DNA from: Streptomyces sp. AM 4-1-1
GTDB taxonomy: Bacteria > Actinomycetota > Actinomycetes > Streptomycetales > Streptomycetaceae
Direction of reading: 5' to 3'
Assembly (NCBI RefSeq): GCF_029167625.1
Contig: NZ_CP119145.1
Coordinates: forward strand, 6,634,001-6,698,000
Length of the DNA: 64,000 nt
Part shown: in pieces, positions 24,762 to 33,134 of the stretch
Layout of the letters: the number at the start of each line of letters is the position of its first letter
How positions within the stretch are numbered: position 1 is the first letter of the stretch
Made by a program: the position numbers and the translations under genes
The notes under the pieces: model-generated
Databases searched by the model: none
What the model was told of the DNA's origin: nothing
Seen by the model: only the letters and a program-made list of their open reading frames with translations

Positions 24762-25841
24762 TCAGCGTCCTGTGAGCGCGTGGCCGCCACGCCGCATGAG
24801 CAGCAGGAACGCGGGCACGCCGAGGGCGGCCGTGACCACGCCGACGGGCAGCTCGGTGGGCGCGAGCAGCGCCCGCGACAGGAGGTCGGCCCACACGAGC
24901 AGTACCGCTCCGGCGAGCGGCGCGACCGCGAGTACACGGGTGTGCGAGGCGCCCACGAGCATCCGCACGAGGTGCGGAACCATCAGCCCGACGAAACCGA
25001 TCGCCCCGCTCACGGCGACCACCGTGCCCGTCACAGCCGCCGTAACGACGAACAGCTCACGCCGCAGCCGCTGGGGCGGCACGCCCAGCACCGACGACGT
25101 CTCGTCACCCATCGAGAGCGCGTCCAGCGCGCCTGCCCGCAGTTTGAGCCACAGCCAGCCCGCCAGCACCGTCGCAGCCGCCAGCGGCACCTTCGGCCAC
25201 GTCGCGCCGCCCAGGCTGCCGAGCAGCCACATCATCGCTGCGCGAGCCGCCTCGCCTCGCTCGGCGCTGAAGACCATGACGGTGGTGACCGCCTGGAAAC
25301 CGTATGCGAGCGCCGTGCCGGTCAGGACGAGCCGCAGCGGGCTGAGCCCGAGCGGGGAGCGGGCCACCGCGTAGACGATGAGGGTCGCGGCGAGCGCCGA
25401 CACGAAGGCGGAGAAGGAGAGTGCCCATACGCCGAGACCGGCGAGCGCGCCGAACAGGATGACCGCGTTGGCGCCGACAGCGGCGCCCGAGGAGATACCG
25501 AGCACGAAGGGATCGGCCAGAGCGTTCCGAACCAGCGCCTGCACCGCGACACCGACCGCGGCGAGCCCCGCGCCGACCACGGCCGCGAGTACGACGCGCG
25601 GGAAGCGGATCTCCCACACGATGGTGTACGCCCCCGCGTCGCCGGTATCAATACTCCCGCCGCTGAGGCCGGCCCACATGAGCCGCAGCACCTGGCCCCA
25701 GCCCATTCCGGTCGCTCCGAGCCCGACCCCGCACGCGAGTGAGACGACCAACACGAGTGCGAGTCCGACGACCAGCGGCGCAGTCGGTATTCGTCCGCGC
25801 GAGACTTCCGCGGGGACAGAGAGAGCGGCGGTGCGGGGCAA
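24762..25841 (-). CDS. btuC: Cobalamin ABC importer, FecCD/BtuC-type permease
   Basis: 359 residues, about ten membrane helices of the FecCD/BtuC family (FPRVVLAAVVGAGLAAVGVA, GFVGLMVPHLVRMLVG). The only fitting start is TTG 25839-25841, with GGAGGA twelve bases upstream. That ribosome binding site can be held back by a hairpin formed from TGGTGCC and GGCACCA, which suits riboswitch control of translation. First gene of the operon. Confidence 0.86.
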   Translation of the reverse strand: MPRTAALSVPAEVSRGRIPTAPLVVGLALVLVVSLACGVGLGATGMGWGQVLRLMWAGLSGGSIDTGDAGAYTIVWEIRFPRVVLAAVVGAGLAAVGVAVQALVRNALADPFVLGISSGAAVGANAVILFGALAGLGVWALSFSAFVSALAATLIVYAVARSPLGLSPLRLVLTGTALAYGFQAVTTVMVFSAERGEAARAAMMWLLGSLGGATWPKVPLAAATVLAGWLWLKLRAGALDALSMGDETSSVLGVPPQRLRRELFVVTAAVTGTVVAVSGAIGFVGLMVPHLVRMLVGASHTRVLAVAPLAGAVLLVWADLLSRALLAPTELPVGVVTAALGVPAFLLLMRRGGHALTGR

Positions 25842-25956
25842 AACGGGCGCACATCCTCCGGGTTGGTGCCACCGGTGGAACGCGCAGGGCAGGCACCAGA
25901 AGAGCCCGGGGGCTCTGAGAGGTCCCTGCTCGCAGTCCGCGGCGAGCGGTTGACGG

Positions 25957-26075
25957 GTTGCTCACCTGCCGCGGGTCATCGGACTTGCGTGGCCGACGTG
26001 GGCCGCGCACACCGTTGCGGGTCAGCGCCGGATTCTCACCGGTCTTCCCCCGCGGGAGGCACAGGAAGCGTAACA
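25957..26075 (-). ncRNA. Cobalamin riboswitch aptamer
   Basis: On the minus strand the conserved core reads GGGGAAGACCGGTGAGAATC, then CCGGCGC, then the B12 box GCTGACCCGCAACGGT (26026-26011), then AAGTCCGATGACCCGCGGCA (about 25987-25968). These match the cobalamin riboswitch consensus in order and spacing. The region to about 25860 includes AGAGCCC/GGGCTCT and TGGTGCC/GGCACCA hairpins next to the btuC ribosome binding site, which form the likely expression platform. High cobalamin should shut off the importer. Confidence 0.88.
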
Positions 26076-26084
26076 AGACGGCAA

Positions 26085-26120
26085 GGGCGCGCCTTGACCT
26101 CCCCAGGCTTCGGCGCGCCC
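26085..26120. terminator. Hairpin upstream of the riboswitch
   Basis: A 9-bp stem GGGCGCGCC (26085-26093) with GGCGCGCCC (26112-26120), followed by CTTT on the plus strand. It probably ends transcription coming from the pseudogene side or the antisense strand. Confidence 0.45.
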
Positions 26121-26123
26121 CTT

Positions 26124-26440
26124 TCACTCCTGCTCAGAAGAGTGATCGTTATGGTTCCTGCCCCGAGTCCCTCCAAGCACACCGGCTGCCCACGGCCGAT
26201 CCTGGCCGGCTCCCGCCACGTAGAGGCAGCCGGACAGGGTGAGCAGGATCTTTCCGCCGGACCGGGCCTGCGCGAGCAGCACCGGGAGGACGGCGTGGAA
26301 GGAGCAGGCAGCCACGATCCGGTCGAACTTCACCTCGGAGGGGCTCTTGAGCAGGCCCTCGATGATGTGGACGGCCCTTCGGCGAACTCCGGATTCTCGG
26401 CCAGGTCGACCCCGGCGCCTCGTCGTCCAGGCCCTCCAAG
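26124..26440 (-). pseudogene. Decayed protein-isoaspartate methyltransferase-like remnant
   Basis: One minus-strand frame (26333 to about 26210) reads KFDRIVAACSFHAVLPVL and then ARSGGKILLTLSGCLYVAG, very like the middle of PCMT-type methyltransferases. The frame upstream (VDLAENPEFAEG) continues the same protein in another phase, and neither end is complete. At least one frameshift and loss of both termini are evident, so this is a relic rather than a gene. Confidence 0.55.
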
Positions 26441-26500
26441 GCGTGGCGGGCCGCGGCCGCGAAGACTCGCGGCCGCTCTGCGGATTCCGTTGGGTGCCGG

Positions 26501-27031
26501 TCAGGCGGTGTACTGGTACGTCAAATAGGTGATGTACCCGCTGTCGCCGCCTTGGTAGAAGGTGTTCTCGTCGGCGGGGGCGACGGGCAGGCCGGCGCGC
26601 AGTCGTTCGGCGAGGTCGGGGTTGGCGAGGAAGGCGCGGCGGAAGGCGATCAGGTCGGCGCCGAGTCCCAGCCAGTGGTCGGCTTCGGACTTGCCGGTCT
26701 GCTTGGCTCCGCCGGGCATGGTGGGGCTGATGATCAGGGTGCCGGGCCAGGCGTTCCTCAGCTGGAGGAGGGTGTCCTCGTCGGTGGTGGCCTCCAGGTG
26801 CACGCAGGCGAGATCGAGGCGGGCCAGCTCGGTCAGCAGAGCGGTGTTCAGCTCGGCGGCGTCGTCCTCGATCGCGTCCCAGACGCCACCTCCGGGTGAC
26901 AGAAGAATGCCGGTGCGGGCGACGCCCACGGTCTCGACGGTGTACGCGGCGAACCTCTCCAGCCGCACCATTGCCGGATGTGGCCCCGCGCGGCTCGCGC
27001 GTGTGCGCCGCCCGACGATGACGTCATGCAT
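26501..27031 (-). pseudogene. Truncated Old Yellow Enzyme-family flavin reductase
   Basis: 176 codons matching only the C-terminal 45 percent of ene-reductases: TGILLSPGG, then WPGTLIISPTMPG, GADLIAFRRAFLANPDL and a final GGDSGYITY. The N-terminal half, with its flavin-binding residues, is missing. The reading frame nevertheless starts with ATG preceded by AGAGGA, so a short protein could still be made. It lies 50 bp after a TetR gene on the same strand, and the intact ancestor was probably that regulator's target. Confidence 0.7.
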
Positions 27032-27081
27032 GGAGGTGTCCTCTTCTCAAAGCCCTGGCCGGGGCTGCCCGGCCGGGGGCG

Positions 27082-27774
27082 TCAGTGCAGACGGACGAGG
27101 CCGTCGAGGATGACGGTGATGCCCGTGAGGAACTGCTCGCGGTCGTCGTGGTCCCTCATCTGGCCGCCGATGGCGTGCATGAACGGATAGGTCCCGGGCG
27201 CGAGTGCTCGCCATCGCGCCGAGGCCGCGTCGAAGTACTCCCCGCGGTCGACTTCGCCGTCGGCGCCGGGACTGTCCCCTTCGACGCGGGCGTTCTGGCT
27301 GACCGCGCCGAGGATGTAGTGCACGAGTGTCGAAGCCGCGTCGAACCAGCGCTCCCGCGGCACACCGAGGGCCTGCACCTGCTGGCCGATCCGCTCGAAG
27401 ATGCCGACTGTGACCGGACCCACCGGGTTGCGGACGATTTGCAGGGTCAGCCGTGTGGCCAGCCACCGGTGAGCTGTGATCGCGTCGAACAGGGCCAGTG
27501 CCGCCACGCGGATCTCCTCGGCCGGTGTGGACCGCGCCGGCGCGGGTGTCTCGGCCAGAGCCGCTGTCACGACCGTTTCGGTCGCCGCGTCCAGCAGATC
27601 ATCCCGCTTTCCCACGTGATACGCGATGGCCCCGGCCCCCGTCGACAGGCGCTCACTGAGCGCCCGCACCGTCAGTGCGCCCTCGCCGCCCCCGTCCAGC
27701 AACTCGATGGCGGCGGTGAGGATCTGCTCCCTGGAGAGCACCTGATTGCGCCGCCCGGCACGGCGCGTTGGCAT
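27082..27774 (-). CDS. TetR-family regulator
   Basis: 230 residues. The helix-turn-helix lies near residues 30-60 (LTVRALSERLSTGAGAIAYHVGK), with a TetR_C-type C-terminal half. Two nearby ATGs exist (27780 and 27774); the second is chosen because GGAGG lies seven bases before it. Three operator-like palindromes stand directly upstream. The downstream reductase gene is truncated, so the regulator may have lost its main target. Confidence 0.85.
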   Translation of the reverse strand: MPTRRAGRRNQVLSREQILTAAIELLDGGGEGALTVRALSERLSTGAGAIAYHVGKRDDLLDAATETVVTAALAETPAPARSTPAEEIRVAALALFDAITAHRWLATRLTLQIVRNPVGPVTVGIFERIGQQVQALGVPRERWFDAASTLVHYILGAVSQNARVEGDSPGADGEVDRGEYFDAASARWRALAPGTYPFMHAIGGQMRDHDDREQFLTGITVILDGLVRLH

Positions 27775-27799
27775 CGGCATACCTCCATGGTGACATTTT

Positions 27800-27869
27800 T
27801 TGGTGTGACATACCAACTTGGTGCGACGTACCAAATTGCTCAGGAGCCGACCTCGGTACGTCGCACGAA
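27800..27869. promoter_or_regulatory. Triple operator array for the TetR protein
   Basis: Three related 17-bp palindromes with TTGGT...ACCAA arms lie at 27800-27816, 27818-27834 and (15 of 17 bases, opposite orientation) 27853-27869. The first two are 18 bp apart; the third is 35 bp further on. Confidence 0.65.
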
Positions 27870-28194
27870 GTGCGTGGGTGGTTCCGGCGGCGGGCACGAT
27901 GGTGTCGCTGGGGTGGACGTTGGCCCATACCGCTCCGTCGCTGGTGCGCTCCAGCTCGTTCAACCCGGGCGGCGGGCGACTGGCGTCGCTGACCTTCACC
28001 TGTCCTACGAGCCTATAGGTGGGGGTCCCGGAAGGTGAGCGTATCCGTTCCGTTGGGCGCCGGGCCTTGATCGCGCCAGGGTGAAGCGCACGTTCGTGCT
28101 GTTTCCGTATGCTCCGAACGCCCAGGTCGGTGGCGCTGTTTCAGGTAGGCGTCCTCTTCGGCGCGACGGCCGCGGCGCACGGCCGGCACCGGAA
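27870..28194. other. Gene-free region
   Basis: No supported gene in about 325 bp. It may be the scar of the deletion that also removed half of the ene-reductase. Confidence 0.4.
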
Positions 28195-28228
28195 GTGGCG
28201 TGCGCCCTCACGGGAGGGCGTACGCCAC
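28195..28228. terminator. Hairpin terminator after the chitinase gene
   Basis: A 15-bp stem with one G-T pair (28195-28209 with 28214-28228) and an ACGG loop, 20 bp past the chitinase stop. Confidence 0.75.
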
Positions 28229-28248
28229 GGACCGATGGTGCGAGTGCA

Positions 28249-29865
28249 TCAACCGGTGAAACGGGCCGTGATGGAGGTGAACTGCCAGGCTGGGCGGTCG
28301 CGGTTGACCGCCCAGAAGGCGAGCCGGCCGAGATCGTGGCTGTTGGCCCAGTCACGGATCTGGGTCCAGATCTCGGGCGTGGTGACCTCACCGGCGTCGC
28401 TCGAGTCGTTCATGCCGGAGATGCCGACGTGGTTGTAGGCCTGTTGTTCGGTCCAGCCGAAGGTGGAGGCGAGCTTGGTCTTGAGGCCTTCGGTGGCCTT
28501 GACGGTGTTGCCGTACATGTCGGCCTGGCCGCCGAAGTTGAACGGCATGATGGTGAAGTTGTCGATGTCCGCCCCGAGGGTCCGGGCGCGTTCGATGAGG
28601 CGGTTGCCCCACGAGTTGGGCCCGGTGTTGAGGGTGGGGAAGGTGACGATGGTGCGGAGGCCGGGGTTGTTCTGCTTGACGGTCTTCAGGGCGCCGAGGA
28701 TGCGGTCCTGGACAGCGGCGTTCTCGAACTCGTCGGTGTTCTCGATGTCGATGTCGATGGCCTTGAGGTCGTAGGCGTCAATGACCTTCTGATAGGCACT
28801 GGCGAGCGCTTCGGTCGTCGAGCAGTTGGGCCCGAGCTTGTTGCCGCTCCAGCCGCCGATGGACGGGACGACGTCGCCGCCCGCCGCCCGGATCGCCTTG
28901 ATCGCCGCCTCGTCCGAGCCGCCGGTCAGCGGGCGCTGGCTGTCCCAGGTCGGGTTGCAGCCGTTCTGCGCGAGGACGAAGGCCATGGTGTACCACTTGA
29001 TGCCGGTGGCCTTCATGACCTCGGCCGGGCTCGGCGGGTTGCCCCAGCCGAGGTAGAGGTACGGCGCGGCCTGGATGAAGCGGGCGCCGCTGCCGCCGCC
29101 CTCGCCGGTGGTCGCGGTGACGGCCGCGGAGTCCGGTGACGCGTTGCCCGCCCGGTCCTTCGCCCGGACCGTGAAGCGGTACGCGGTGCTGGGCGTCAGC
29201 CCGCCGACGGTCGCCGATGTGCCAGTCACCGAGGTCGCCAGGGTGCCGTCGCGGTACACGTCGTAACCGCTGACGCCGACGTTGTCGGAGGCCGCGTCCC
29301 AGGCCAGCGAGACGCTGGTGGCGGAGGTTCCGGTGGCACGCGGGTTGCCGGGCGCGGAGGGCGCGTCGGTGTCGTCGCTGCCGCCCGGACCGTCCAGGCT
29401 GATGTCGTCCGCGTAATACGTGCCCTGCCCGTACCAGCCCTGCAGATAGATCTCGGCGCTCTGCTGGGAGGACTCGGTCGTGAAGGAGACCGTCAGCTGC
29501 TTCCAGTCAGAAGCGGAGGCCGTCCAGGTGGACGTGCCGCCCTGGACACCGAGGTACGTGTAAGAGCCGCGCACCCACGCCGAGAGGGTGTACTTCGTGC
29601 TGGGCCGCACGGACACCGTCTGCGCGCACCGCGCCGTGTCCGAGTTGCTCGCGGCCCCGGCCAGCGCGCGGGTGCCGCCGTGCACGGGGCTGCTCACGAC
29701 CGAGCCGGTGTTCCCGGCGCAGGACCAGCCCGCGAGGTCACCGGCCTCGAAACCGGGGTTGGTCAGCAGGTTGGCCGCTTGCGCGGTGGCGGGGGTCATC
29801 AGCGCGCCGGCGCCGCCGAGCAGGGCAACAGTGGCGCAGGCGAGCAGGCGATGCCGACTTCTCAC
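28249..29865 (-). CDS. Secreted GH18 chitinase with CBM and fibronectin III domains
   Basis: 538 residues. A Sec signal peptide ends near TAQAA (residue 31). A carbohydrate-binding beta-sandwich follows (about 32-155), then a fibronectin type III domain (about 165-255), a Gly-rich linker, and a GH18 domain (about 265-538) with the catalytic AIDIDIENTD motif, whose Glu is the proton donor. Start GTG 29863-29865 follows CAGGAGAC. It is secreted to degrade chitin and lies downstream of an LPMO gene on the same strand, with a terminator between them. Confidence 0.92.
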   Translation of the reverse strand: MRSRHRLLACATVALLGGAGALMTPATAQAANLLTNPGFEAGDLAGWSCAGNTGSVVSSPVHGGTRALAGAASNSDTARCAQTVSVRPSTKYTLSAWVRGSYTYLGVQGGTSTWTASASDWKQLTVSFTTESSQQSAEIYLQGWYGQGTYYADDISLDGPGGSDDTDAPSAPGNPRATGTSATSVSLAWDAASDNVGVSGYDVYRDGTLATSVTGTSATVGGLTPSTAYRFTVRAKDRAGNASPDSAAVTATTGEGGGSGARFIQAAPYLYLGWGNPPSPAEVMKATGIKWYTMAFVLAQNGCNPTWDSQRPLTGGSDEAAIKAIRAAGGDVVPSIGGWSGNKLGPNCSTTEALASAYQKVIDAYDLKAIDIDIENTDEFENAAVQDRILGALKTVKQNNPGLRTIVTFPTLNTGPNSWGNRLIERARTLGADIDNFTIMPFNFGGQADMYGNTVKATEGLKTKLASTFGWTEQQAYNHVGISGMNDSSDAGEVTTPEIWTQIRDWANSHDLGRLAFWAVNRDRPAWQFTSITARFTG

Positions 29866-29917
29866 GCTGTCTCCTGGTGGCGGGGGGCGGTGCCCGGATG
29901 TGGGGAAGGTGTGGAAA

Positions 29918-29955
29918 CGGCCGGCGCAGGTTCCTTCCGGGACCTGCGCCGGCCG
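29918..29955. terminator. Hairpin terminator between LPMO and chitinase genes
   Basis: A perfect 14-bp stem (29918-29931 with 29942-29955), followed by TTTCC on the minus strand. It makes independent transcription of the chitinase likely. Confidence 0.7.
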
Positions 29956-30093
29956 GTCGTGATCGAGTGGTCGCGCTCGGGGTGCGGGTGGACCAGGCCG
30001 CTGCGGGACCAGGGCCACTGAGGGGCCTACGCTCCCGGGATCAGGGCCGCGGGGGTCAGGGCCGCTGGGGGATCACGACGGTTGCGGGCCGGC

Positions 30094-30858
30094 TCAGCAG
30101 GCGCCGAGGTCCTCCCAGACGCCCCACTCGCCGGTGGTACCGGGCTTGTCGCCGGCCACCCACCACTTGGCCCGCCAGTTGTGGCCGTTGTACGAGACGG
30201 TCTCGCCGCCGTTGTAGACGTTGCCGGCGTTCCAGGCCGCGGTCGTGCAGTCGCCGGGCTCCTCGCCGTTACCGCCGTCGTCACCGCCGCCGCCGTTGTT
30301 GCCACCGTCACCGCCGCCACCGTCACCGCCGCCGCCGTTGCCGCCGCCGATGTTCACGTCGATGCAGGCGTAGAACGCGTTGGCGGTGTCCGCGATGTTC
30401 CAGACGGCGAGCAGCTTCTGCTTACCGCTGAACCCGCTGAAGTTCAGCTGGTGGTTGACCGTGGCGGCGGGGATGCGGCCGTTGTCGTTGAACTGGGCGA
30501 TCTTCTGGTTGCCGATGAAGTACTGCCAGTTACTCGTGGCGTGGCGCGCCTCGATCGTCCACGTCAGGTTCTGCGCGGTGCCGACCGGGGTGACTTTCCA
30601 GCCCTTGCTGTCGTTGTCCAGGTCCGCCCAGCGGGGGTCGCCTCCGCTACAGGTGCGCAGCCCCTTCGGACCCTCGACGCTCGCAGGCTCGTACTTGATA
30701 TCACCGCACTGGACCACGCGGTTGGCGCACTGGTCCTGCCGGCTGGACGGCGAGACCACCCAGCCGTGGGCGCTCGCCGAGGGCGCCGGGAGGCCCAAGG
30801 CCACTGCGGGAGCGACCAGAGCACCCAAGGTTGCGGCCCACTTTTTCTTCATGTTCAT
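30094..30858 (-). CDS. Secreted AA10 lytic polysaccharide monooxygenase with C-terminal CBM5/12
   Basis: 254 residues. The signal peptide ends at SASA, leaving His31 as the copper-binding first residue (HGW). The second copper-brace His lies in EARHATSNW. A Gly/Asp-rich linker (about 180-210) leads to a chitin-binding CBM5/12 module (AAWNAGNVYNGGETVSYNG, WVAGDKPG). The enzyme oxidatively cleaves crystalline chitin and works with the neighbouring chitinase. Start ATG 30856-30858 is chosen for its AAGGGA site; ATG 30852 is possible. Two DasR-type sites lie upstream. Confidence 0.93.
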   Translation of the reverse strand: MNMKKKWAATLGALVAPAVALGLPAPSASAHGWVVSPSSRQDQCANRVVQCGDIKYEPASVEGPKGLRTCSGGDPRWADLDNDSKGWKVTPVGTAQNLTWTIEARHATSNWQYFIGNQKIAQFNDNGRIPAATVNHQLNFSGFSGKQKLLAVWNIADTANAFYACIDVNIGGGNGGGGDGGGGDGGNNGGGGDDGGNGEEPGDCTTAAWNAGNVYNGGETVSYNGHNWRAKWWVAGDKPGTTGEWGVWEDLGAC

Positions 30859-30938
30859 GACATTCAATTCCCTTCGTGCATGCCGGGTCCGCCCACGTGA
30901 ACGTACGACGTTGCCGATGTGGCAACTTCACATGCGAA

Positions 30939-30968
30939 GGTCTAGACCGACGCTTGCAGGTCTAGACC
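30939..30968. promoter_or_regulatory. Tandem DasR-type (dre) sites
   Basis: The palindrome GGTCTAGACC occurs at 30939-30948 and 30959-30968, exactly 20 bp apart. It is the core of the DasR-responsive element that represses chitin and N-acetylglucosamine genes until amino sugar phosphates are present. It stands 81-110 bp upstream of the LPMO start. Confidence 0.85.
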
Positions 30969-31136
30969 TTAGCGAAGGAGGGGAACCCGTCAAGAGGCTG
31001 AGCGCTGCCCTGTACCGCCCGTCGGCCCCCGAACTCCCGTTTACGCGTTCGGTCTTGCGCCGTACGGACGGACGTGCTGAGGCGACCGGTGAGGGTCCCT
31101 TGTCCCGCACGGCCCCCGTGTAGTGGGGTATGCGCC

Positions 31137-31628
31137 ATGACGAAGAGAAGCACGGCGGCCCTGGCTGCGGTCCTGGTCATGGCCCCCTTGAGGGCGGTGG
31201 CGTTCGGTCCTCAGGCAGCCGCTTCCTCCCGCCCGGCGGCTCGGCGCGATCCGCCGAGTCGACGCCGCTCGGCGGCATCGACCTCGACACCGTCACCATC
31301 CCCGAACTGCAGGCCCAAATGGCCCGCGGCTCGCTGTCCTCGGTTCGGCTAACCCTCGCCTACCTGCGGCGGATCAAGGCCATCGACCCCAAGATCAACG
31401 CGGTCCGCACGCCAGCCCGACGGCCCTCGGGTAGGCGGCGGCCAGCGACATCAGGCACCGCCTCGGCCGCACGCGGTCCGTTGGACGGCATCCCCGTCCT
31501 GCTCAAGGACAACGTGGACACCCGCGACATGCCGACGACCGCCGGGTCCCTGGCCCGGGCCGGGAAGCCGCCGCGCGCCGACGCCGAACTCGTCGCGAAG
31601 CTGCGGGCGGGCGGCGCGGTGATACCAA
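31137..31628 (+). pseudogene. Amidase-family pseudogene, frameshifted and truncated
   Basis: An ATG at 31137 starts a signal-like peptide (TKRSTAALAAVLVMAPL) in one frame. The amidase N-terminus continues in another frame (GGIDLDTVTIPELQAQMARG), and a further scrambled stretch precedes GPLDGIPVLLKDNVDTRDMP, the amidase-signature region with its catalytic Lys. The match stops at about 31625, where IS-like DNA begins; the Ser-Ser-Lys half is gone. Several frameshifts show old inactivation. Confidence 0.75.
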
Positions 31629-31760
31629 GGGCTGTCCCGCGATCCGTGGTGGATCAGAGTGCGGCGCCAGATGCGGTGTATCGCAAGGTGGAGGGGCGTC
31701 CGCGTACTGGATGTACGGGGACGTTCCGACAGCGCCGCGAGGTGCCGTAGCCGTCGTCGC
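31629..31760. mobile_element. Insertion-sequence end remnant
   Basis: The amidase homology breaks at GGGCTGTCCCGC (31630-31641), a form typical of terminal repeats of IS elements common in Streptomyces. The next 120 bp do not match amidases and hold a short minus-strand frame like the end of a transposase. No matching second end or complete transposase was found, so only a fragment remains. Confidence 0.45.
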
Positions 31761-32055
31761 ACGCCCACCAGGGATGGGTCTGTCAGTGCGTTCTTCCTCA
31801 GGGCAGGCCGCGAGGGGGCTTGCCGGCAGGTGGCCATTGGGGGCGCGTATCCGACTTCCGGCCAGCCCGTCCATGTGACCGTGATTACGGACGCCCTTCG
31901 GTGGTGCCGCATAGGCTTGGGTCGTCGCCGTGATGCGATCCGTGATGGGGGTGCGGTCCTCCTCCAGTCGCCTGACGGAGTGTCGGCAAAGTCGGCAAGT
32001 GGTCAGCACGAGTCCTGGAAAACTTGGGGAAAGCTGTCCGAGCGCGCGACTCGCT

Positions 32056-32113
32056 GTAGGCTGTCGAAACAGCCCTTGACCTGCAAAAAAGCAGGCAGGG
32101 AGCCTACTTGTAG
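32056..32113 (+). promoter_or_regulatory. Structured leader of panD
   Basis: Two pairings compete. GGCTGT (32059-32064) can pair with ACAGCC (32069-32074), or GTAGGCT (32056-32062) with AGCCTAC (32101-32107) next to the ribosome binding site. A CCTGC-A6-GCAGG hairpin (32080-32095) lies inside. This looks like a switchable leader, but no known riboswitch class was recognised. Confidence 0.4.
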
Positions 32114-32123
32114 GAGTACCTCG

Positions 32124-32549
32124 ATGATACGTACAATGTTCAAGTCCAAGATCCATCGGGCCACCGTGACCCAGGCCGATCTGCACTATGTCGGCTCGGT
32201 CACCATCGACGCCGAGTTGATGGAAGCCGCCGATCTGCTCCCCGGCGAACTGGTGCACATCGTCGACATCGACAACGGCGCCCGGCTCGAGACGTACGTC
32301 ATCGAGGGCGAACGCGGCTCCGGGGTCATCGGCATCAACGGCGCCGCCGCCCACCTCGTCCACCCCGGTGATCTCGTCATTCTGATCAGCTACGCCCAGG
32401 TCGACGACGCCGAGGCGCGCTCGCTGATCCCGAGCGTCGTGCACGTCGACGCGAACAACCGGATCGTCGCGCTCGGTACCGATGCGTCGGCGCCGGTTCC
32501 GGGCAGCCGTACGGAGCGGAGCCCGCACGCCGTCGGCGTCACCGGCTGA
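32124..32549 (+). CDS. panD: Aspartate 1-decarboxylase
   Basis: 141 residues. The self-cleavage site is Gly24-Ser25 (HYVGSVTID), which makes the pyruvoyl group; the [19 protein letters not shown] and [20 protein letters not shown] blocks are complete. The enzyme turns aspartate into beta-alanine for pantothenate and CoA. ATG 32124 has AGGAG eight bases upstream. It stands alone here, next to a decayed region rather than with panB/panC, and its leader is structured. Confidence 0.95.
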   Translation: MIRTMFKSKIHRATVTQADLHYVGSVTIDAELMEAADLLPGELVHIVDIDNGARLETYVIEGERGSGVIGINGAAAHLVHPGDLVILISYAQVDDAEARSLIPSVVHVDANNRIVALGTDASAPVPGSRTERSPHAVGVTG

Positions 32550-32616
32550 CAGTGCCGCCGGGCGGATCACCTACCCACTCGGCCGCCCCGCGTTCCGCCT
32601 GCGCGTGAGAGGACGT

Positions 32617-32654
32617 CCCGCGTCCCCCGACGACACCGCCATCGGGGACGCGGG
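32617..32654. terminator. Hairpin terminator after panD
   Basis: A 13-bp stem with a one-base bulge (32617-32630 with 32642-32654), 68 bp past the panD stop. Confidence 0.6.
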
Positions 32655-32790
32655 GGCCGGGAAATGCGGACGGGCACGGGAGACGGCCGGGGCCGTTCCG
32701 TACGTGTGGACTCGGCAGGCGCGGGCAGCCGCACCGGGAGACGGTGGAGACGAGATCCACTCGACACCTCTCGAACCCTTGGAGGCCGAG

Positions 32791-33009
32791 ATGACCCATC
32801 CGTTCCCGGAACCCGTACCTCCGGCGCCCCGGCCGGTACCCGGTCCGCCGAGCCCTCTGCCGCAGCCCACCCCCGTACCGCCGGGTCCCGCTCCCACACC
32901 GCCCCGCCCCACGCCCCCCGGTCCCTCCCCGGATCCGATCCCGCAGCCGCCCACTCCGGACCCCGACCCGGTGCCCGATCCGGAGCCCTCGCCCTCACCG
33001 GCCGGGTGA
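32791..33009 (+). CDS. Small proline-rich protein
   Basis: 72 residues, over 40 percent proline, built from PxP and PPxP units with acidic residues near the end (PDPDPVPDPEPSPSPAG). ATG 32791 follows GGAGG at good spacing. No signal peptide or membrane segment is seen, so it is probably an unstructured cytoplasmic protein. It is unrelated to panD upstream and its function is unknown. Confidence 0.6.
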   Translation: MTHPFPEPVPPAPRPVPGPPSPLPQPTPVPPGPAPTPPRPTPPGPSPDPIPQPPTPDPDPVPDPEPSPSPAG

Positions 33010-33024
33010 CACCGGGCCCGCGCC

Positions 33025-33058
33025 GCCGCCCGGCCGGCCCGGTGAGGCCCCGGGCGGC
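33025..33058. terminator. Hairpin terminator between converging genes
   Basis: A 9-bp stem (33025-33033 with 33050-33058) between the proline-rich gene and the PLP-enzyme gene. Confidence 0.5.
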
Positions 33059-33134
33059 GTAACGTCCCGGCCGAGGTGGTGCGGCGCCCCGGCCGGTGAC
33101 GGGCCAGGTACGGGGAATGCGCACCGGCTCGCGG

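Noticed and set aside
23988..25742. A 584-codon plus-strand frame
   Set aside because: Antisense to btuD and btuC, composition Arg/His/Glu-rich, no domain; the ABC genes are clearly real.
26124..26500. A complete minus-strand gene between the riboswitch and the ene-reductase fragment
   Set aside because: Recognisable methyltransferase pieces lie in different frames and both ends are missing, so it is listed as a relic.
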